From: Paenibacillus sp. FSL H7-0737
GTDB lineage: Bacteria; Bacillota; Bacilli; Paenibacillales; Paenibacillaceae
Reading direction: 5' to 3'
Assembly (NCBI RefSeq): GCF_000758545.1
Contig: NZ_CP009279.1
Span: forward strand, 2,976,001 to 3,040,000
DNA length: 64,000 bases
The notes below the pieces were generated by a model. The model was not told the DNA's origin. It searched no databases and saw nothing but the letters and a program-made list of their open reading frames with translations. The translations under genes and the position numbers were made by a program. Below are positions 59,375 to 64,000 of the stretch, in pieces; the stretch's first letter is position 1; each line of letters starts with the position of its first letter.

Positions 59375-60817
59375 ATGTCAGGAATTCTAGAAACTATTAA
59401 AGATCAACTGGAGGGATGCAGTGATGCGGTGTATCAGTCCATTTCTGTTCATGGGCACACATGTCTTTTGATCTATATCCCTTCCATCATCGATTCTAAG
59501 ACACTTCATGAAAGTATTGCTTTACCGCTAAAAACAGAAGCAGAAGCAAAGCTCGAATGGGCGAATTTTTTAGAACGGTTAGATCAAGGAATTGTTTTTC
59601 CTATCCAATATCTCAAGGCATTTGACTTACAGAAGGTCGTAGATATGATCGTTGCTGGAAAAGTAGTGCTTTGTATAGAGGATCTTCCTTATGTTTATTA
59701 TTTTGAAATTACCCAATATCAAAAAAGATCAGTGACCGAATCACAAAACGAACTTGTTGTGATTGGTCCCCAAGAGGCTTTCATTGAAGATATTGAAACG
59801 AATCTCTCTTTGATTCGACATAAAATTAAACATCCGGATCTAAAAACCATTCATTATTCGATTGGTAAATATACAAAAACTGATGTGTATGTGGTCTACA
59901 TTGAAGGACTTTACAAAAAAGAAGTTCTTGAAGAGATAAAACAGAAACTAAATGAAATAGATATCGACGGGATACTAGGGATTAGTTATATATCAGAATA
60001 TTTAAGGGATGGTAATCTCACGCCATTTCCGTTATTTCAATATACAGAACGTCCTGATTCGGTGGCTGCTTCTTTAATGGAAGGCCGAATCGGAATCTTA
60101 CAAGATGGCACACCTACTGCAATGCTCGCTCCGACATCTTTTTTCACCATGCTGCAATCCTCTGAGGATTATTACCAAAGCTTTTATGCAGCAAGCTGGA
60201 TTCGTGTTGTTAGATTTCTGTTCTCAATCATATCCATGATTCTTCCATCACTTTATGTAGCGATTACAACCTTTCATCCTCAAATCATTCCACCAAACCT
60301 GTTAATTACAATTGCTTCTGCGAGAGAGAACATTCCTTTCTCAGCGCTTACCGAGGCTTTAATTATGGAGCTTACCTTTGAAGCGCTTAGAGAAGCCGGG
60401 ACTAGAATTCCGAAACCTGTAGGACAGACGGTTTCAATTATTGGGGGTATCGTTATTGGTCAGGCTGCGGTCCAAGCAGGAATTGTATCTGCTCCAATGG
60501 TTATTGTTGTTTCTATTACTGGAATTGCCACCTACATCATTCCACATTATGAGCTAGGTCTGACTTTCCGGCTACTTCGTTTCCCGTTACTCGTTATGGG
60601 TGGAACAATGGGGCTGCTCGGGGTATATATTACAGCTTTTTTGATTTACGGTCATTTAGCTAATTTAAGACCGTTAGGTGCTCCATATTTGCAACCCGTT
60701 GCCCCACTTGTGTTACGGGACTGGAAGGATACATTAGCTCGTTTTCCCTCGAACTTTATGACGAAACGCAGCAATCTCTATACTGATAGGAATAAAAGGA
60801 GACAGAAAGAGAAATGA
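59375..60817 (+). CDS. Germinant receptor subunit A (GerA/GerKA family)
   Basis: 480 residues. The N-terminal cytosolic part (about 240 residues) has the GerA-type KHPDLKTIHYSIGKYTKTDVYVVYIEGLYKKEVLEEIK; the C-terminal part has about five membrane helices with YYQSFYAASWIRVVRFL and PFSALTEALIMELTFEALREAGTRIPKPVGQTVSIIGGIVIGQAAVQAGIVSAPMVI, highly typical of GerA. With the B and C subunits it forms a receptor in the spore inner membrane. AAGGAGG ribosome binding site; overlaps gerC by 4 bases. No clear sigma-G promoter was found upstream. Confidence 0.93.
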   Translation: MSGILETIKDQLEGCSDAVYQSISVHGHTCLLIYIPSIIDSKTLHESIALPLKTEAEAKLEWANFLERLDQGIVFPIQYLKAFDLQKVVDMIVAGKVVLCIEDLPYVYYFEITQYQKRSVTESQNELVVIGPQEAFIEDIETNLSLIRHKIKHPDLKTIHYSIGKYTKTDVYVVYIEGLYKKEVLEEIKQKLNEIDIDGILGISYISEYLRDGNLTPFPLFQYTERPDSVAASLMEGRIGILQDGTPTAMLAPTSFFTMLQSSEDYYQSFYAASWIRVVRFLFSIISMILPSLYVAITTFHPQIIPPNLLITIASARENIPFSALTEALIMELTFEALREAGTRIPKPVGQTVSIIGGIVIGQAAVQAGIVSAPMVIVVSITGIATYIIPHYELGLTFRLLRFPLLVMGGTMGLLGVYITAFLIYGHLANLRPLGAPYLQPVAPLVLRDWKDTLARFPSNFMTKRSNLYTDRNKRRQKEK

Positions 60818-61968
60818 GAATCCTGAAGATAGGAGTGATTGTAATCCTGCTCCTAAATATAACAGGTTGTTGGTCGTCGAAGGTTGAGTTGGATGAACTA
60901 ACATTTGTATATGGAATGTTTATCGATGAAGGCAAAGAACCAAATACTGTTGAAATTACGATTAACTCACCCTTGCCCAATCGTCTTAACGCAGCTGGAC
61001 AACCTTCAAATGGCGGTGGAGGAGACGGTAATACTTATTCTACCGTCTCTAAGACCGCAGAAACGATTGCAGATGCCATGCTGTTAATACAAAAAGACTT
61101 AACACGTCAGCTTAGTCTTGCTCAATTAAAAGTAATTGTCTTAGGGAAGACCTTTGCTGAACAAGGAATCAGCGAACTACTATTATGGATTGAAAGAGAA
61201 CCAAGTCTTCCTCTGGGTGCTTTTGTTATGGCTAGTCCGGGAAGTGCAAAAGAGATGAATACTTTAACACCTATTTACGAGCAAATACCCTCGGATGTAC
61301 TAAGGAACTTTGGATCAGAGAGATATTTGTTTTCTACTACGATTAAGGATTGCCTGTATGCAGAGGCATCCGGTGTTGGATTTGCTATAAACAATCTTTC
61401 ATTTGGTAAAAAAGAAGAAACATCTAAAGATGGAAAACCGGAATTCTGGGCAGGAATCCAAGGGGCAATGCTGTTTCAAAAAGATAAGATGAAAGGAGTT
61501 CTTAAGCTTAAAGAGGGAAGGGCATTAGCTTGGGCGGCAGGCAGTCTTAAGCTGGCAGTTTACTCCGTCGATTGGGATGAGGGAAAAAGCGCCGCAAGTG
61601 TTGTATTTGTAAGCACAAAATCATCAAAGAAGTTAAATAAAACGGATAAGGGTCCTGTGTTTACAGTGAATTTAAAGGGGAAAGCTAGTGTAATTTATTT
61701 AAGGGATCCTAAGAATAGGGATGCAGAGGAACTCGGCCAAATTATCATTGCGAAGCTTAAAGAGAAAGTCTCTGATAATCTTAACGAAGCTATTCGTAAT
61801 ACCCAAAAAGCAGGTGCCGATGTTCTGCAACTCGGATTGTTACTAGAATGGAACGATCCAAAGCAATGGAAACAGCTTAGAGAGCGGTGGGATAATTATT
61901 ATGCTCAAGAGGCTGATATTAAAGTGAAGACAGATTTTAGCATTGTGGATTTTGGAACAGCAAAATAA
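60814..61968 (+). CDS. Germinant receptor subunit C (GerC lipoprotein)
   Basis: 384 residues. Lipobox NITGCWSS places Cys at about residue 20. The mature body carries the GerC signature WSSKVELDELTFVYGMFIDEG, TVSKTAETIADAMLLIQKDLTRQLSLAQLKVIVLGKTFAEQGI and a C-terminal helical domain ending EADIKVKTDFSI. It overlaps gerA by 4 bases. Essential receptor subunit anchored to the inner membrane surface of the spore. Confidence 0.93.
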   Translation: MRILKIGVIVILLLNITGCWSSKVELDELTFVYGMFIDEGKEPNTVEITINSPLPNRLNAAGQPSNGGGGDGNTYSTVSKTAETIADAMLLIQKDLTRQLSLAQLKVIVLGKTFAEQGISELLLWIEREPSLPLGAFVMASPGSAKEMNTLTPIYEQIPSDVLRNFGSERYLFSTTIKDCLYAEASGVGFAINNLSFGKKEETSKDGKPEFWAGIQGAMLFQKDKMKGVLKLKEGRALAWAAGSLKLAVYSVDWDEGKSAASVVFVSTKSSKKLNKTDKGPVFTVNLKGKASVIYLRDPKNRDAEELGQIIIAKLKEKVSDNLNEAIRNTQKAGADVLQLGLLLEWNDPKQWKQLRERWDNYYAQEADIKVKTDFSIVDFGTAK

Positions 61969-61988
61969 GACGTTTAGAGGGAGAAGTT

Positions 61989-63077
61989 ATGCAAACATCG
62001 AAATGGCAGCTGTTCCGTTTTTTTATTATTTTCTTCAGCTCCCAAACCACTATTTTTTTGATTCCGACTCTAATTGCTACTTCATCCTATCAAGGCTGGA
62101 TTGGTTTAATAGTGGGATCTTTATTAGGGTTAATATTATTGTGGTTTACTTTTCACGTCGGTATGATGCGGCCTAATCAAGCGTGGGTTAGCTTTGGAAA
62201 AGATATCATAGGTAAATGGCCACACAAGTTCATGCTTCTTATGCTTTTATGCTGGTGTGTTTATTATGCATCCTTTGATATTGAGAACTTTGTGCTATTC
62301 TTTGGTTCTAATTATTTGAGGGGAACTCCACCTCTGTTTATTCAATGTGTGATTGGGCTAGTGATTATGTATACTGCAAGTTTAGGCTTTACAACGATTG
62401 CGTATATGGCGGATGGACTTTTTCTTATTTTTTTCATCACGATGATCATTTTATTTAATTTATTTCTCCCAAATGCGGATTTCAATATGCTGCCAGCCTT
62501 CATTCATTATCATGATCCCGGGATTGCCCTGAAGGACTCTATTGTAGTCATGTCATGGTTTGGGGAATGGATTGTCCTCTTGTTTGTTGTGCCCGATCTG
62601 AAGCTTGAAGCGAAGATGCTGAAAAGATTAGTTCTTACGGGGATATTTGTCTTAGTAACTGTCTTAATTGGTTGGTCACTGACGATGATGAGTTTTGGTC
62701 CACATTTGGGTCAGGAACTGCAATATCCTTTCCTTGAATTGGTGCGCAGCGCCAAACAAGATAATCTGCTAGGTAATTCGGATCCGCTCTTAATTGGAAT
62801 ATGGTCGTCTTCTATGTTCATTCACAGCTCTTTTCTTATCTATGTAGCCTCTAGATGTGTATCCGGCTTGTTTAATACAAAAGCTAGAAAAATGTACATT
62901 CCCTTTTTAACAATAGCTTCAATAACGATAGCTTTTTTATATTCACGACACATAGGCAGTTATTATAAACACTATAATAGTTATGCTATTGTTGTCATTT
63001 GGCTAATCGTTGAAAGCATACCGATCTATTATGCCATCACGGCTTTCTTTCGATATCGGTATAAAACTGCGAAGTAA
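61989..63077 (+). CDS. Germinant receptor subunit B (GerB, APC-like permease)
   Basis: 362 residues, ten membrane helices, amino acid-polyamine-organocation superfamily fold. Hallmarks are TSKWQLFRFFIIFFSSQTTIFLIPTLIATSSYQGWIGLIVG and LFIQCVIGLVIMYTASLGFTTIAYMADGLF. The B subunit binds the germinant (amino acid, sugar or nucleoside). Order A-C-B is the GerK-type arrangement. GGGAG ribosome binding site. A terminator follows. Confidence 0.92.
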   Translation: MQTSKWQLFRFFIIFFSSQTTIFLIPTLIATSSYQGWIGLIVGSLLGLILLWFTFHVGMMRPNQAWVSFGKDIIGKWPHKFMLLMLLCWCVYYASFDIENFVLFFGSNYLRGTPPLFIQCVIGLVIMYTASLGFTTIAYMADGLFLIFFITMIILFNLFLPNADFNMLPAFIHYHDPGIALKDSIVVMSWFGEWIVLLFVVPDLKLEAKMLKRLVLTGIFVLVTVLIGWSLTMMSFGPHLGQELQYPFLELVRSAKQDNLLGNSDPLLIGIWSSSMFIHSSFLIYVASRCVSGLFNTKARKMYIPFLTIASITIAFLYSRHIGSYYKHYNSYAIVVIWLIVESIPIYYAITAFFRYRYKTAK

Positions 63078-63100
63078 ATGAAAACAGGAGGGGAAATTTA

Positions 63101-63133
63101 GGTTCTGCCTTTTTAATAGGCAGGGTCTTTTCT
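63101..63133 (+). terminator. Rho-independent terminator after the germination operon
   Basis: GGTTCTGCCT (63101-63110) pairs with AGGCAGGGTC (63118-63127) through several G-T pairs, then TTTTCTTG. Confidence 0.65.
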
Positions 63134-63216
63134 TGTGAATTATATATTGGGTACACTTTCTGTTATGATTAAAGGACTTATTACAATAATTTCCTCAGAT
63201 TGGATGGTGTATTTAC

Positions 63217-64000
63217 ATGAATCTTCAAGAAGTTACTGAACTCATCAAATCTATTAGAACCAATCTAGCTAAAGTCATTGTAGGTAAAGAAGATGGAGTA
63301 GACCTGCTATTAACCGCATTACTTGCCAATGGTCATGTTCTACTGGAGGATGTTCCGGGTACAGGTAAAACCTTGTTAGCCAAAGTCCTTGCAAAGTCTT
63401 TAGATTGTACATTTAAACGTATTCAATTTACACCAGACTTGCTGCCTTCTGATTTAAGCGGCATTAATTTTTATAATCAAAAGTCAGGTGAATTTCAGTT
63501 TAGACCAGGTCCAGTATTTGCGAATATTTTGTTGGCTGATGAAATTAACCGTGCAACACCAAGAACTCAATCCAGTCTGCTGGAATGTATGGAGGAGCGG
63601 CAAATCACGATCGATGGTGTGACTCATGGCCTAGAAGCACCTTTTCTCGTTATTGCTACTCAGAATCCGATTGATAACCAAGGCACTTTTCCGTTGCCTG
63701 AAGCTCAATTAGATAGATTTCTAATGCGGATTACTACGGGGTATCCTTCATTTGACGAAGGGATTCATATTTTGCAGCGTTTCCGCGAGAATAATCCACT
63801 TGAAGAGACTTTTGCTGTGGCTGCCGCTCAAGATATACAAGCTGCACAGCGTTTGGCTGCTTCCGTGAGTATAAGTGATGATTTGCTAGCCTATATCGTT
63901 CGGATTACGGAAGCTACTCGCAAATCTGCGGCAGTAAAACTAGGGGCGAGTCCACGTGCGAGTGGAGCATTGCTCAGATCATCTCAAGGATATGCTCTAA
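63217..64000 (+). CDS. MoxR-family AAA ATPase, 3' end outside window
   Basis: The frame is open to the window edge, 261 codons visible. Walker A LLEDVPGTGKTLLAK (residues 44-58), LLADEINRATPRTQSSLLECMEERQI as Walker B, and ATQNPIDNQGTFPLPEAQLDRFLM (sensor 1 and arginine region) are those of MoxR. MoxR ATPases usually start an operon with DUF58 and transglutaminase-like genes and act as chaperones for metal or VWA-domain proteins. The ATG at 63217 has only a weak upstream site (TGGATGG). It follows the germination operon after a terminator. Confidence 0.88.
   Translation, partial: MNLQEVTELIKSIRTNLAKVIVGKEDGVDLLLTALLANGHVLLEDVPGTGKTLLAKVLAKSLDCTFKRIQFTPDLLPSDLSGINFYNQKSGEFQFRPGPVFANILLADEINRATPRTQSSLLECMEERQITIDGVTHGLEAPFLVIATQNPIDNQGTFPLPEAQLDRFLMRITTGYPSFDEGIHILQRFRENNPLEETFAVAAAQDIQAAQRLAASVSISDDLLAYIVRITEATRKSAAVKLGASPRASGALLRSSQGYAL

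Noticed and set aside
1..64000. tRNA/rRNA genes, CRISPR arrays, insertion sequences, prophage genes, plasmid origins
   Set aside because: Reading both strands I saw no cloverleaf-like tRNA, no regularly spaced repeats, no transposase or integrase and no phage structural genes.

Overview
The window reads as chromosome of an endospore-forming, low-to-moderate GC Bacillota, most likely a Paenibacillus or close relative. The pointers are a GerA-type germinant receptor operon (A-C-B order), DUF421/DUF1657 spore-associated genes, a CUT1 sugar ABC transporter without its own ATPase followed by a YesN/YesM two-component pair, several Gfo/Idh/MocA dehydrogenases, AGGAGG-type ribosome binding sites and frequent TTG/GTG starts. 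I saw no rRNA, tRNA, insertion sequence, prophage or CRISPR array. The first gene (ABC ATPase) and the last gene (MoxR-type AAA ATPase) are cut by the window edges.

Layout. 1-6.0 kb: two ABC export systems flanking a divergent HxlR regulator / GTP cyclohydrolase II pair. 6.1-12.3 kb: single genes: an orphan MraY paralogue, an ArsR-MFS efflux pair, a secreted thermonuclease-like lipoprotein, a Nudix hydrolase and a two-P-loop ATPase. 12.4-18.8 kb: azlCD branched-chain amino acid exporter with a MocR regulator, a ROK glucokinase next to a SemiSWEET-like protein, a broken acetyltransferase, a protein-kinase-like protein and DUF4395. 18.9-29.2 kb: regulator-transporter pairs (TetR/MFS, PadR/SDR, LysR/EamA) and three secreted proteins including a VanX-type dipeptidase. 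29.2-37.3 kb: a catabolic locus with LacI and AraC regulators, three Gfo/Idh/MocA oxidoreductases, a ThuA protein and a TIM-barrel isomerase, suggestive of oxidation and isomerisation of a sugar, polyol or glycoside. 37.4-46.2 kb: a run of small detoxification or self-protection type genes (APH-like kinase, methyltransferase, flavin-binding PPOX protein, MccF-like S66 peptidase, ClbS-like protein, PhzF, Nudix). 46.3-50.4 kb: a sulfur (or selenium) locus with two TusA-like proteins, a LysR regulator, a YeeE/YedE permease split into two genes and a thioredoxin reductase fused to a degenerate thioredoxin. 50.5-57.9 kb: sugar ABC importer plus YesNM, with a cre-like site upstream. 57.9-63.1 kb: DUF1657, DUF421-DUF1657 and a GerA-C-B germination operon. 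63.2 kb to the end: start of a MoxR ATPase.

Standout observations: the split sulfur permease locus with its redox fusion protein; the LacI regulator that appears to start at an ATC codon downstream of a self-overlapping promoter and operator; the probably leaderless ArsR gene with its operator between -35 and -10; the DUF1657 module present both fused and free in adjacent divergent genes beside a germination operon; a P-loop ATPase whose first Walker A lysine is glutamine; and the ThuA/Gfo-Idh-MocA locus lacking any transporter or glycosidase. Functional assignments rest on motif recognition by eye. No database search was run.
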